Shown here: positions 44,862-53,476 of the stretch, piece by piece
Layout: every line of letters starts with the position of its first letter
How positions within the stretch are numbered: the stretch's first letter is position 1
Source: Mucilaginibacter_A sp050954285
GTDB lineage: Bacteria > Bacteroidota > Bacteroidia > Sphingobacteriales > Sphingobacteriaceae
Direction of reading: 5' to 3'
Assembly: GCA_050954285.1 (NCBI GenBank)
Contig: JBPBPL010000025.1
Span: forward strand, 36,220-100,219
Length of the DNA stretch: 64,000 bases
Notes under the pieces: generated by a model
Databases searched by the model: none
What the model was told of the DNA's origin: nothing
The model's input: only the letters and a program-made list of their open reading frames with translations
Made by a program: the position numbers and the translations under genes

Positions 44862-47297
44862 TTAAAAAATCTTCGGAAACTGCTCCGGCTTACTCTCACC
44901 CATCATCTCATAAACCACTTCAATCATATCATCCACAGATGGTTTGCTGAAATAATCACCATCAGAACCGTAAGGCGGACGATGATCTTTGGCAGTTAAG
45001 GTATGTGGCTGACTGTCCAGATAATAATAAGCGTTTTGCTTTTCTACAATTTGCTGTAAAATGTATGCTGATGCGCCGCCGGGAACATCTTCATCCACCA
45101 CCAATAGTTTGTTAGTTTTTTTAACAGAAGCGGCACAAAGCTGATCCAGATCAAAAGGATACAAGGTTTGCGGATCAATAATTTCTACCGAAATCCCCAT
45201 TTTTTCCAGTTCCAAAGCAGCTTCCTGTACCAAACGCAAAGTAGAACCGTAAGAAACAATCGTTAAATCGGTTCCTGCTTTTATAAGCTCTGCTTTGCCC
45301 AGCGGAACAGTAAAATCGCCCACATTTGCCGGCAGTTTTTCTTTTAAACGATAACCATTCAGGCATTCGATCACCAAAGCTGGTTCGTCTCCGCGAAGCA
45401 ACGTATTGTACATTCCTGCTGCCTGCGTCATGTTTCGGGGTACGCAGATGTGCATTCCACGCAAAGCATTCACAATGGTGCCCATTGGCGAACCGGAATG
45501 CCAGATGCCTTCCAGCCGGTGGCCGCGCGTACGGATAATTACTGGCGAAATCTGCCCGCCAAAAGTACGGTAACTCATGGTCGTGAGATCGTCCATCAGC
45601 ACATTCATGGCATAAGGCAGGTAATCTACATACTGGATTTCGGCAATCGGACGCAAACCTCTCAACGATAAACCGATGGCCTGGCCAACAATGGTACTTT
45701 CGCGGATGCCGGTATCGGTTACCCGCAGCACGCCAAATTTTTCCTGCAAACCGGCAAATCCTTGGTTCACATCGCCAATAGCACCTACATCTTCCCCAAA
45801 CGCGATAATGCGTGCATCCCGGATAAAATTGGCACTAAAACAAGCATTCAATATTTCTCGGCCATCAATCAACTTTGAATCATGCTCATAAGCTGGTGGC
45901 AAAACCGGAACAGCCAGTGGTGATTCGGGCGTATTGCTAAACTGCTTTGAATGATAACGGCGGGTATTTTTTTCATTTTCCTGTTGATAGAGTTTCAACA
46001 GCAGTTCACGTTCTGGAAATGAAGTTCCGGCAGTGAGCCATAATGATCGCCGCATGATGGATACCAGATCTTTCCTACCTAAATCTGTTGCCGTACCTAC
46101 TAATTGTACAAGCTGTTCAAGCGCCTTTTTATTATCAGAAACCGTAATTAAATCTTGTATCCGTTCAACAGTTTGTTCTTTTTCCTGCTGAATTTCTTCC
46201 TGCAAACTATTTAGAGCTTTACGCTGGCAATCTCGAACATACTTTTTGGCTTCATCTTCCAGCACGTCGAGTTCTTCAGCATTGGCAATGTCAGAATCCA
46301 TTATCCACGTACGCATTTTGAGCAAACAATCATGCTCTTTTTCCCATTCCAGCCGGTCTTTACTTTTATACCGTTCGTGCGAGCCGGAAGTAGAATGGCC
46401 CAAAGGCTGCGTCAGTTCAGTTACATGGATTAAAACCGGCACATGCTCTTTGCGGCAAAACTCCGCGGCTTTTTCATACGTTTCGCACAAACCCGGATAA
46501 TCCCAGCCCGGAACTTTAAAAATCTCGAAACCTTCGGCGGTATTATCCCGCTGAAATCCTTTTAAAATTTCAGAAATATCTTCTTTGGTAGTTTGGTATT
46601 TTGAGGGAACAGAAATCGCGTAACCATCATCCCAAACAGAAACCGCCATCGGCACCTGCATCACGCCTGCAGCATTAATTACTTCAAAAAATATCCCTTC
46701 GGAAGTAGAGCCATTGCCGATGGTACCAAAAGCGACTTCGTTTCCGTTAACTGAAAACTTGTCCATACCGGCCAGTTCTTTGTTTTCACGATATAGTTTG
46801 GAAGCCCAGGCCAAACCAATCAATCTCGCCATTTGTCCACCCGTAGTAGAAATATCCGGCGAAGAATTTTTCATTTCCACCTGATTTTTCCAGCTGCCGT
46901 CTTCATTGATAGAACGTGTAGCGAAATGACTGTTCATCTGCCGGCCACCGGAGGAAGGTTCATGATTAACATCCGGATGCGCGTACAGTTGTGCAAAAAA
47001 CTCGGTTACATTAGAAATTCCGGTTGCAAAAGCAAAAGTTTGGTCTCGGTAATAACCGGCACGCCAATCGCCTTTTTTAAACGCCTTGGCCATTGCCAGT
47101 TGCGCTACTTCTTTTCCATCACCAAAAATGCCAAACTTTGCCCTACCAGTTAGTGCTTCTTTCCGGCCCAGAATACTGGTTTGCCGGCTTTCCACCGCAA
47201 TCCGGTAATCGCGGAGCACAACCTGTTTGAAATCATCATAACTCAATTCGGCTAATTCCGGCAAATCTGGGGCAAAGGATAATTCTAATTCTTGCAT
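44862..47297 (-). CDS. fused E1 alpha-beta subunit of 2-oxoacid (branched-chain type) dehydrogenase
   Basis: 811-aa thiamine-diphosphate enzyme joining both E1 subunits. The alpha half (about 1-390) has GRKEALTGRAKFGIFGDGKEVAQLAMAKAF, GGRQMNSHFATRS and the TPP motif IGNGSTSEGIFFEVINAAG. The beta half (about 470-811) has FGEDVGAIGDVNQGFAGLQEKFG, TDTGIRESTIVGQAIGLSLRGLRPIAEIQY and ALVIECLNGYRLKE. It would decarboxylate branched-chain 2-oxoacids (or pyruvate), needing E2 and E3 from elsewhere. In Bacteroidota it is often called tungsten-like 'dehydrogenase E1'; which substrate is used is not shown. Start MQELELSFAPDLPELAEL. Single gene, no partner adjacent. Confidence 0.9.
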   Translation of the reverse strand: MQELELSFAPDLPELAELSYDDFKQVVLRDYRIAVESRQTSILGRKEALTGRAKFGIFGDGKEVAQLAMAKAFKKGDWRAGYYRDQTFAFATGISNVTEFFAQLYAHPDVNHEPSSGGRQMNSHFATRSINEDGSWKNQVEMKNSSPDISTTGGQMARLIGLAWASKLYRENKELAGMDKFSVNGNEVAFGTIGNGSTSEGIFFEVINAAGVMQVPMAVSVWDDGYAISVPSKYQTTKEDISEILKGFQRDNTAEGFEIFKVPGWDYPGLCETYEKAAEFCRKEHVPVLIHVTELTQPLGHSTSGSHERYKSKDRLEWEKEHDCLLKMRTWIMDSDIANAEELDVLEDEAKKYVRDCQRKALNSLQEEIQQEKEQTVERIQDLITVSDNKKALEQLVQLVGTATDLGRKDLVSIMRRSLWLTAGTSFPERELLLKLYQQENEKNTRRYHSKQFSNTPESPLAVPVLPPAYEHDSKLIDGREILNACFSANFIRDARIIAFGEDVGAIGDVNQGFAGLQEKFGVLRVTDTGIRESTIVGQAIGLSLRGLRPIAEIQYVDYLPYAMNVLMDDLTTMSYRTFGGQISPVIIRTRGHRLEGIWHSGSPMGTIVNALRGMHICVPRNMTQAAGMYNTLLRGDEPALVIECLNGYRLKEKLPANVGDFTVPLGKAELIKAGTDLTIVSYGSTLRLVQEAALELEKMGISVEIIDPQTLYPFDLDQLCAASVKKTNKLLVVDEDVPGGASAYILQQIVEKQNAYYYLDSQPHTLTAKDHRPPYGSDGDYFSKPSVDDMIEVVYEMMGESKPEQFPKIF

Positions 47298-47409
47298 TTG
47301 GGCTTTCTATACCAGCAAAAATAGTGTTTACTTATCAATGTTTTTTTTAGAAAAACCCAACTGCGAAAGGATTTTAACGTATCAATAATTTTATTTATCA
47401 AAATTGACT

Positions 47410-47417
47410 TATATTTG
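47410..47417 (+). promoter_or_regulatory. putative -7 box (TATATTTG) of DUF1573 gene
   Basis: Exact TAnnTTTG match, 26 bp before the ATG at 47444, a good distance for a short leader; no definite -33 TTG. Confidence 0.45.
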
Positions 47418-47443
47418 TTTTAACAGTCTGATTAAAGAAAACG

Positions 47444-47845
47444 ATGAAAAAACTAATGATGATTTGCGCAATGGTTATGGGATTTGCCATCAGCGCATCG
47501 GCACAAACCGACACCAAAGCGGAATTTAAATTTGTTGAAGAGAAACATGATTTTGGTAAAGTACCGCAAGGAAAACCGGTTACCACTGATTTTGTATATA
47601 CCAATATTGGCGTTGAACCGCTGATTTTGACAGAAGTAAAACCAACCTGTGGCTGCACCATTGCTGATTATACTAAAACGCCGGTTAAAAAAGGTGAAAA
47701 AGGTTCGATCAAAATTACTTACAATGCTGCTGTAGAAGCTCCGTTTAACAAAACCATTGTAGTTACTTCCAACGCCAAAACGCCAACCAAATATTTGGTA
47801 ATAGTGGGCGAAGTAACCAAAGCCGCTACGCCAACTACCAGATAA
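47444..47845 (+). CDS. secreted DUF1573 protein
   Basis: 133-aa exported protein: signal peptide MKKLMMICAMVMGFAISASAQ, then one DUF1573 immunoglobulin-like domain: FKFVEEKHDFGKVPQGKPVTTDFVYTN, LTEVKPTCGCTIADYTKTPVKKGEKGSIKITY, NKTIVVTSNAKTPTKYLVIVGEV. The conserved CGC pair is visible. The function of this common Bacteroidota family is not established. It ends near a terminator flanked by dispersed-repeat arms. Confidence 0.9.
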   Translation: MKKLMMICAMVMGFAISASAQTDTKAEFKFVEEKHDFGKVPQGKPVTTDFVYTNIGVEPLILTEVKPTCGCTIADYTKTPVKKGEKGSIKITYNAAVEAPFNKTIVVTSNAKTPTKYLVIVGEVTKAATPTTR

Positions 47846-47847
47846 AC

Positions 47848-47922
47848 GATACTGTTTTTATCATACAAAACTTCGGCTCCTAAATTTGGAACCGGAGTTT
47901 TTTTATGCGATAAAAGAAGCAT
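47848..47922. repeat. dispersed repeat, inverted pair flanking a terminator
   Basis: GATACTGTTTTTATCATAC (47848) and TGCGATAAAAGAAGCAT (to 47922) lie symmetrically around the terminator, repeating the layout at 1054-1125 down to the ATCATACAAAA and TTTTTTATGC inner flanks. Confidence 0.85.
47867..47904 (+). terminator. intrinsic terminator of DUF1573 gene
   Basis: Stem AAAACTTCGGCTCC with GGAACCGGAGTTTT (two wobble positions), 7-nt loop, followed by Ts. Confidence 0.8.
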
Positions 47923-47995
47923 TTGTATAAACTTTGCTGCTACGTAAAAGACAACTTATAACTCGGCACCGGCAACTTTTTTCTACTTTTACGCC

Positions 47996-49195
47996 ATGCC
48001 AAAAATCTCCGTAAAAGGCCAGCAAATGCCGGCTTCGCCTATCAGAAAATTAACGCCATTTGCAGACAAAGCCAAGCTGGAAGGCAAAAAAGTTTATCAT
48101 TTAAACATTGGCCAGCCGGATATTGAAACGCCGGAAATCATGCTCGATGCTGTTAAAAACATCGATTTTAAGGTTTGGGCTTATACACCTTCGGAAGGAA
48201 CACTTTCGTATCGCACCAAACTCACCGAGTATTATAATAAATTAGGTTATCATATTGATGCTGAGGATATTCTGGTTACAACCGGTGGTTCCGAAGCGAT
48301 TACGATTTCGATGATGGCTTGTTTGGATGAAGGCGATGAAGTGATTATTCCGGAACCATTTTACGCCAATTACAATGGGTTTGCGCATCAGTGCGGCGTA
48401 ACCGTAAAACCAATTTTATCTTATATCGAAAATGGTTTTGCGCTGCCGCCAATTGCTGAATTTGAAAAGCTGATCAACGAAAAAACCAAAGCCATCATGA
48501 TTTGCAATCCGAATAATCCAACCGGTTATTTGTATTCCGCAGAAGAAATGGAAGCGTTAAAACTGCTGGCTTTAAAGTATGATTTGTACCTGTTTTCGGA
48601 TGAGGCTTACCGCGAGTTTTGTTATGATGGCCGCGAGTTTATTTCGCCGATGCATTTGAAAGGTTTGGAGGAGAATGTGATTGTGCTGGATACAGTTTCT
48701 AAAAGATATAGTGCTTGTGGAGCACGATTGGGTTGTATCATTACTAAAAATAAAAATGTAATTGCGGCCGGTTTAAAGTTTGCACAAGCGCGGTTAAGTC
48801 CGGGTTTGGTGGAACAAATCGCCGGAACCGCAGCGGTTGATACGCCGGATGCTTATTTTATCAACGTAAAAAATGAGTACACCAAAAGGCGCGATTTGCT
48901 GGTAGCATCATTGAATAAAATAGAAGGTGTTTTCTGTCCGAATCCGGGCGGTGCTTTTTATGTGGTTGCCAGGTTCCCGATTGATGATTCCGACAAATTT
49001 TGCCAGTGGATGCTGGAAAGTTTCAGTTATAAAAACCAAACTGTGATGATGGCACCTGCAACTGGCTTTTACAGCACGCCGGGAGCCGGAAAAAATGAAG
49101 TTCGTTTAGCCTATGTTCTAAACGCAGATGATCTGGAAAAAGCAATGATTTGTTTGGAGGAAGGTTTGAAAGCATATCCGGGAAGACAGTTATAA
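47996..49195 (+). CDS. PLP-dependent class I/II aminotransferase (aspartate aminotransferase type)
   Basis: 399-aa fold-type I aminotransferase. Visible: KVYHLNIGQPDIETPE, AYTPSEGTLSYR, VTTGGSEAITISMMACLDEGDEVIIPEPFYANYNGF, MICNPNNPTGYLYS, LFSDEAYREFCYDG and the PLP-lysine site TVSKRYSACGARLGC. It could transaminate aspartate or aromatic oxoacids such as phenylpyruvate; nearby aromatic genes make the latter tempting but not proven. It lies before the tmRNA gene on the same strand. Confidence 0.93.
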   Translation: MPKISVKGQQMPASPIRKLTPFADKAKLEGKKVYHLNIGQPDIETPEIMLDAVKNIDFKVWAYTPSEGTLSYRTKLTEYYNKLGYHIDAEDILVTTGGSEAITISMMACLDEGDEVIIPEPFYANYNGFAHQCGVTVKPILSYIENGFALPPIAEFEKLINEKTKAIMICNPNNPTGYLYSAEEMEALKLLALKYDLYLFSDEAYREFCYDGREFISPMHLKGLEENVIVLDTVSKRYSACGARLGCIITKNKNVIAAGLKFAQARLSPGLVEQIAGTAAVDTPDAYFINVKNEYTKRRDLLVASLNKIEGVFCPNPGGAFYVVARFPIDDSDKFCQWMLESFSYKNQTVMMAPATGFYSTPGAGKNEVRLAYVLNADDLEKAMICLEEGLKAYPGRQL

Positions 49196-49251
49196 ATTTA
49201 GAGTTTTTCGTTATAAATTGGCAACGCGTTTTAACATTCTCTTTTTTATCC

Positions 49252-49265
49252 GATAAAAACAGTAT
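49252..49265 (+). repeat. dispersed repeat copy in the tmRNA promoter region
   Basis: GATAAAAACAGTAT directly overlapping the TATTTTTG box used as tmRNA -7 candidate. Confidence 0.75.
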
Positions 49266-49270
49266 TTTTG
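49263..49270 (+). promoter_or_regulatory. putative -7 box (TATTTTTG) of ssrA
   Basis: Exact TAnnTTTG match 41 bp before the mature tmRNA 5' end, which is made by RNase P trimming of a longer transcript. A T-rich -33 region lies at about 49240. The repeat arm fills the spacer. Confidence 0.45.
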
Positions 49271-49310
49271 CAGGCATTAACTTTTGTTCCTTCAAACCTT
49301 AATACAATTT

Positions 49311-49676
49311 GGGCCCGACCGGAATTGACAGGATGGAGATAAGTAGGTAAGCATGCAGCGCGTTGGGTGAATTAGCGCTTTAATCTGAACGCTCAAACTT
49401 TCAAATGGCGAAAATAACTACGCCTTAGCTGCCTAACTTAGAGTTAGCATAGCTTTCGTTCCGATGGTTTGCGGTTTCTTAGAGCCATCATCAGGAACGT
49501 CGAAATAAGAAACTGGTTTGCTGCCGGTGTGATCAGCGAACGAGATAAAGTACCTACGGAAAACGGTACAGGTTCGCGGCTGACCTTCCCTTTCCCGACA
49601 ATTAAACAGCAGATAAGCATGTAGAAGGCTTACCTTATACCATGTTTGGACGAGAGTTCGAATCTCTCCGGGTCCA
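49311..49676 (+). ncRNA. ssrA: transfer-messenger RNA (tmRNA)
   Basis: Rescues stalled ribosomes. The 5' end GGGCCCGACCGGAATTGACA pairs with the 3' end TCCGGGTCCA as a tRNA acceptor arm, and GAGAGTTCGAATCTCTCC is the T arm. The tag ORF reads GGCGAAAATAACTAC and on to a stop: peptide (A)GENNYALAA, starting with a Gly resume codon. The 3' CCA is not encoded (ACTT follows), as in tmRNA genes that need CCA addition. About 366 nt. The 3' end is the target of the island that follows; its core is rebuilt by the 17-bp repeat. Confidence 0.97.
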
Positions 49677-49679
49677 CTT
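49663..49679 (+). repeat. island left attachment site (attL core)
   Basis: TCTCTCCGGGTCCACTT, the last part of the tmRNA T arm and acceptor, is repeated perfectly at 60664-60680. This is the integration core typical of tyrosine integrases that use tmRNA genes. Confidence 0.9.
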
Positions 49680-49688
49680 AATTAGTTT

Positions 49689-49727
49689 AAAAGTCCTTAT
49701 AAATCAATGGTTTGTAAGGACTTTTTT
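49689..49727 (+). terminator. terminator just inside the island, serving ssrA
   Basis: Stem AAAAGTCCTTA with TAAGGACTTTT, 15-nt loop and T-run, 12 bp beyond the tmRNA end. It probably replaces the original terminator now at 60686. Confidence 0.75.
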
Positions 49728-49896
49728 AATTTTACTGTCAAGGTTACTGGCAATACAATTTGGTTAAATATAATAAACCGTGTTCTAATTAAAGCAATTT
49801 TGAATATTCTATATTATATCTGTTTTCCTATTCCAATTATCCTATAACATTATGTTGTTTATTTGGAGCAAAATTTTCTACCTCTTTAATGTTATA

Positions 49897-50214
49897 CTAT
49901 TTTAATAGCGCAACTTCTGCCGAACTCGTATAGGAGTGCCCATTTGTCAATAAACAATTTCCTAGAAGATTTTTAAAACTATTAAATATGATGGGAATTC
50001 TAGGTAATGTTTTAAGGTCAAATAAATCAACAATAACTCCAAATTTATAAACTTCGCTTTTCGGTACTACTCCCTCATCATTTTCTTTATACTTTGCGTC
50101 CATGATAATAATTAAGTCATCTTGATTTGGGTTGTCAGATGCTGACGGTATTTGAAAAGAAATGTCTAGGTGATTATCTTCAGACGGTATAGAACAGCTT
50201 AGAAAATCTTTCAT
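49897..50214 (-). CDS. small possible nuclease protein (DxK motif), may be part of a broken larger gene
   Basis: 105 aa, not recognised. It contains DDLIIIMDAKYKEND, like the D...(D/E)xK core of PD-(D/E)xK nucleases, followed by YKFGVIVDLFDLKTLPRIPIIFNSF. Its ATG overlaps (ATGA) the stop of the frameshifted upstream gene. Either it is a separate coupled gene or the C-terminal third of a roughly 400-aa protein broken a second time. Last gene of the island operon, 218 bp from the tmRNA end; AT-rich. Confidence 0.5.
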   Translation of the reverse strand: MKDFLSCSIPSEDNHLDISFQIPSASDNPNQDDLIIIMDAKYKENDEGVVPKSEVYKFGVIVDLFDLKTLPRIPIIFNSFKNLLGNCLLTNGHSYTSSAEVALLK

Positions 50215-51117
50215 ACTCGTAGATCAATTGACCAAGTTCGGTTTTTAAAAATTTTTTGAAAGTGCTGTTCTAATTCTGCATTTTCATTTATAGAAAATTT
50301 GATTAGTTCATTAAAATTTGTCTCTTGTTGTAGCTTAAATAAGTGTTTAAAAATATTAGCTTGAACCTTCAATCCTTTTTCGTTACCAGTTGCTTCATTG
50401 ACAAAACCAACATCATTAATATCAATAATATCTTTAAAATTATTTTGAATAATTTTATCTGTTTCTACAAGTAACCTTCCCCCAACTTAATATTCTTCTG
50501 TTTAAGTAATTAATTAAGAAGTCTATCCCCTCTAAGAGGGGTATTTTAGTAAAATCAATTGTTTTAAATTTCTCCATTGCGTTTAACATAAATTCCAATT
50601 TGTTTTGCCGCGGAATAGAATTAACTAATTTTCCAAATACAGTACGAGCAGTATAAATGTAACCATTCGTTATAGTTTTAAAATCGGTATCAATTAATTG
50701 ACGAAATTGTTGTTCAAAGTATTTTTGGTGCTTTCCAAAATTATCCACTGCTTTAAGACTATATTTTAAGTCGTTTAAAGAATTATTAACTTCTAAAGTC
50801 TTATTAATTAAATAGTTGTAGGTGTGACGAAATTTATCCTTTGGTACAGCCTTATTTTTTGCAATTACTATAGAAACACTCTCTTCCCTTCGTTTCAATG
50901 CTACTATGCTAACCTCACTAGTTACAGTGCCGATATTTATAAAGATAAATCCATTTTCATTTTTTTTAATGAAAACAAGAGGGCTGTTTTTCTTAAAATC
51001 TAATATACTTAGCTCGCTTTCTATTGAAAAAATTCCTTTTGAATTATTAGGCAAATTAGGTTGCCGTTGCAACTCAGGAAGTTCTACATAATGTGTATTA
51101 ATCGCCCATCCAGTCAT
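50211..51117 (-). pseudogene. frameshifted gene of unknown function in defence operon
   Basis: The frame from 51117 runs 213 codons to a run of five Gs on the coding strand (50479-50483), then soon stops at 50455. Shifting to the frame expected with four Gs restores an open frame (LLVETDKIIQNNFKDIIDIND...) to a TGA at 50211-50213, for about 301 aa. So one base was gained in the G run, by mutation, phase variation or sequencing error. No catalytic motif was recognised in the product (starts MTGWAINTHYVELPELQRQP). Upstream neighbour is the DUF5655 gene (11 bp); the next gene overlaps its restored stop by ATGA. Confidence 0.75.
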
Positions 51118-51128
51118 AAATAGATTAT

Positions 51129-52040
51129 TTAAGAATTATTAATTGCTTGCTTAACTAAACTCATAATATATTCTAAATTTAGATCGTCATTTACTGTTAA
51201 CTCATAATCACCATTACCCCAATGCCCAATTTCTGAAACATCACGCATTAAATTTTTGGCATCATCTAATTTCCCCTTTTTTAGATTAATCCATATCTTT
51301 AAACCTTTTTTTAGTATAGCAATATCTGTAATGTTACTACTCTTTTTAAACGCTATATAATCCTTTTTGGGTTGAACATCGATATCTGAATTTAAATTTA
51401 GTATTGCCGTTTTAAATTGATTATATAATTCCACTATATCGTCGGGCACTCTGTTAATGTGCTCTTCTTCTGTAAATGTTTTGATTTCCCTTGTAACTTT
51501 TTCTAACTGTGCACTCTGATTTGCGATCGGTTTAATACTAGGAGCTGCTGATGACTTCTTTATTGGGTTAATAAGTATAATACTGTTTTCAAATTGTTTA
51601 ATTTCCCATAGTTCAATTGACAAATCTTTAAAATTTGTAGATTGCTTTTGAAAATTAGTGAATGAAGAGGACACAAATATTATTTTGCTTTGGCTCCAAT
51701 CTACTTCTTCACGCTTTAGACTTTTGTTTTGGCTCTCATTATATTCAATAATAAAATCTGCCTTATACTCTAACATCAAGTTTAGATAAGAAATACCTTG
51801 GTCAATTACACTATAATTTCTATCGCGTTTGTATTCAAGAATTATAAAGGCTTTGTTTTCGGTATCAAAAGCTAAAGTATCAATACGATTACTTTTTATA
51901 ATAAATTCTGATTTAACAAATTGTAAACCAGTTATTAAAAACAGGTTTTTTTCAAATATCTTTTGAATGTCTTTTTCTAATTTAAAAGTGTTTTCTTTAA
52001 ATTCTTTTAGTTCATCTACTTGATTAGAATATAATATCAT
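51129..52040 (-). CDS. DUF5655 protein with N-terminal nuclease-like domain
   Basis: 303 aa. The N-terminal half has RIDTLAFDTENKAFIILEYKRD (about 52-73), a D...ExK pattern like restriction-endonuclease-fold domains. The C-terminal part (about 195-300: VELYNQFKTAILNLNSDIDVQPKKDYIAFKK, KIWINLKKGKLDD) fits DUF5655. Such proteins often sit beside type I R-M genes, where their role is unproven. It starts 9 bp after the HsdS stop and ends 11 bp before the next gene, so it is part of the operon. Cytoplasmic. Confidence 0.82.
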   Translation of the reverse strand: MILYSNQVDELKEFKENTFKLEKDIQKIFEKNLFLITGLQFVKSEFIIKSNRIDTLAFDTENKAFIILEYKRDRNYSVIDQGISYLNLMLEYKADFIIEYNESQNKSLKREEVDWSQSKIIFVSSSFTNFQKQSTNFKDLSIELWEIKQFENSIILINPIKKSSAAPSIKPIANQSAQLEKVTREIKTFTEEEHINRVPDDIVELYNQFKTAILNLNSDIDVQPKKDYIAFKKSSNITDIAILKKGLKIWINLKKGKLDDAKNLMRDVSEIGHWGNGDYELTVNDDLNLEYIMSLVKQAINNS

Positions 52041-52049
52041 CTAATTTAC

Positions 52050-53462
52050 TTAATTTGTAATTGTACGTTCAAGTGTTCTTTTTGCATTCCGTAATAATGC
52101 AAATCCCTCACTTTGCAATTGTAGAGCATATTCTCTAAGCTTAGATATATGCGTAGCTATTTCAATTTGCGTATCTAAATCTGGTAATACAATTGGTAAA
52201 GATTTATACTCCTCAGAATTTATATTTGATTGAACAGCAGGACGATGTATAGCTGCAACCCAGTACCAATAAACTTTTGAATTACAATAGTAGAAAATGT
52301 AATTTGGGTCTGCTTTACTAGTATCAACAACAAATCGAATTAAATACCCAGCAAAGATTGCAGGACGATTAATAGCTTTATGCAGATAACATTTACCTAC
52401 TGACCCACTACGGGCAAACAAAAGATTATTCTTTTCTAGTAAATATTTTTCTTCAATATTTTTTGCAGTTACCCAACTCTCTGATTTTAAATTTCCTAAT
52501 TCATTAATATCTGTAATCCTAATATAGCGTGTACCAGTCAAAGGTTCTCCCTTAATAGCTTCTTCATTAGCTCCATATTGAGGAGACTTTAATAGTATAT
52601 CTTTTAATCTGATAAGTTTATAGTTAGATTGCTGACTTACTAAAAGCTTATATTTTGATATATAGTTTGGATCAATTCGACTACCGGAGATTTCATTTAG
52701 TCTTGCTTCAAATGTTATATAAGGAATATTTTTGTTACTTATAGGAATTGAAATACCTAGTTTCGTTGATATGTAATCATCAATGCTATTTAAAATTTCT
52801 TTTGCTTGTTCATCCTTTTCCTTTTTTAACTTTACTGCTTGATCTATAATTGAAAAATCAATGTTCTCAATTATAGGAATTGATTTTAAGGCTGGATAAT
52901 CTAATGCAGGCCTAGTAGCCCCTGTTGCTCTTCTTGATGCTAGCTTTTCAACAATATCTAGATTAAGGTACTTTGCTAAATAATCACTTATTTCTTTATT
53001 ACCCGTTTTTATAACAACTATATGTTGGTTAATGTTACCGATAAATCCTTTGGGAGCAACAGATGCTATAGCCATACGACCTACTCCTGTAATTTTTATT
53101 AATAAATCAAACTCACTTACTTGACTTCGTTTTAGGTATCCTTCGTGAGTTTCTTTATTGATATATTTTACATCAGTTAAATTAAGTACTCCATTTGTTT
53201 GTAAGTTTTGCACTCTTAAAAACGGTATTCCAGTTTCTTTATCACTATAATACTTTTCTGCGTCTGCAAGAGTAGGAGTTGCGCCACTTGCTATCTTTAC
53301 AATAAAATCCGATAATTTTTTTAAAGTATGGCCTTTTACTAAATTTTCAATGTCATATATAGAAGGTTTATAATATTCTACCTCTAACCTAGAAGTTAGT
53401 TCTGAACGGTGGAGCAAAAAAACATTATCTGGATTATGTTCTTTTAGTAATTGAAAGTCCAT
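52050..53462 (-). CDS. hsdS: type I-type specificity subunit
   Basis: 470-aa DNA-recognition subunit with two target-recognition domains. TRD1 about 45-200 (LKKLSDFIVKIASGATPTLADAEKYY, IPFLRVQNLQTNGVLN, GNINQHIVVIK), spacer helix about 205-235 (SIIDQAVKLKKEKDEQAKEIL), TRD2 about 260-430 (KLIRLKDILLKSPQYGANEEA, RYIRITDINELG, NLLFARSGSVGKCYL), final helix about 435-465. This is the HsdS plan with conserved helices acting as a ruler; the target would be bipartite. It is 14 bp downstream of the DGQHR/TIR-like gene. It must partner the methyltransferase at 55051-57237. Confidence 0.93.
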   Translation of the reverse strand: MDFQLLKEHNPDNVFLLHRSELTSRLEVEYYKPSIYDIENLVKGHTLKKLSDFIVKIASGATPTLADAEKYYSDKETGIPFLRVQNLQTNGVLNLTDVKYINKETHEGYLKRSQVSEFDLLIKITGVGRMAIASVAPKGFIGNINQHIVVIKTGNKEISDYLAKYLNLDIVEKLASRRATGATRPALDYPALKSIPIIENIDFSIIDQAVKLKKEKDEQAKEILNSIDDYISTKLGISIPISNKNIPYITFEARLNEISGSRIDPNYISKYKLLVSQQSNYKLIRLKDILLKSPQYGANEEAIKGEPLTGTRYIRITDINELGNLKSESWVTAKNIEEKYLLEKNNLLFARSGSVGKCYLHKAINRPAIFAGYLIRFVVDTSKADPNYIFYYCNSKVYWYWVAAIHRPAVQSNINSEEYKSLPIVLPDLDTQIEIATHISKLREYALQLQSEGFALLRNAKRTLERTITN

Positions 53463-53476
53463 TTGTTTTCTTTAAG

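Noticed and set aside
49200..49310. TACAATTTG just before the tmRNA as its -7 box
   Set aside because: It touches the mature 5' end, leaving no room for the start site; the TATTTTTG at 49263 is better placed.
51579..51592. ATACTGTTTTCA in the island as a dispersed-repeat copy
   Set aside because: It lacks the TTTTTATC part of the core; one such near match is expected in AT-rich DNA.
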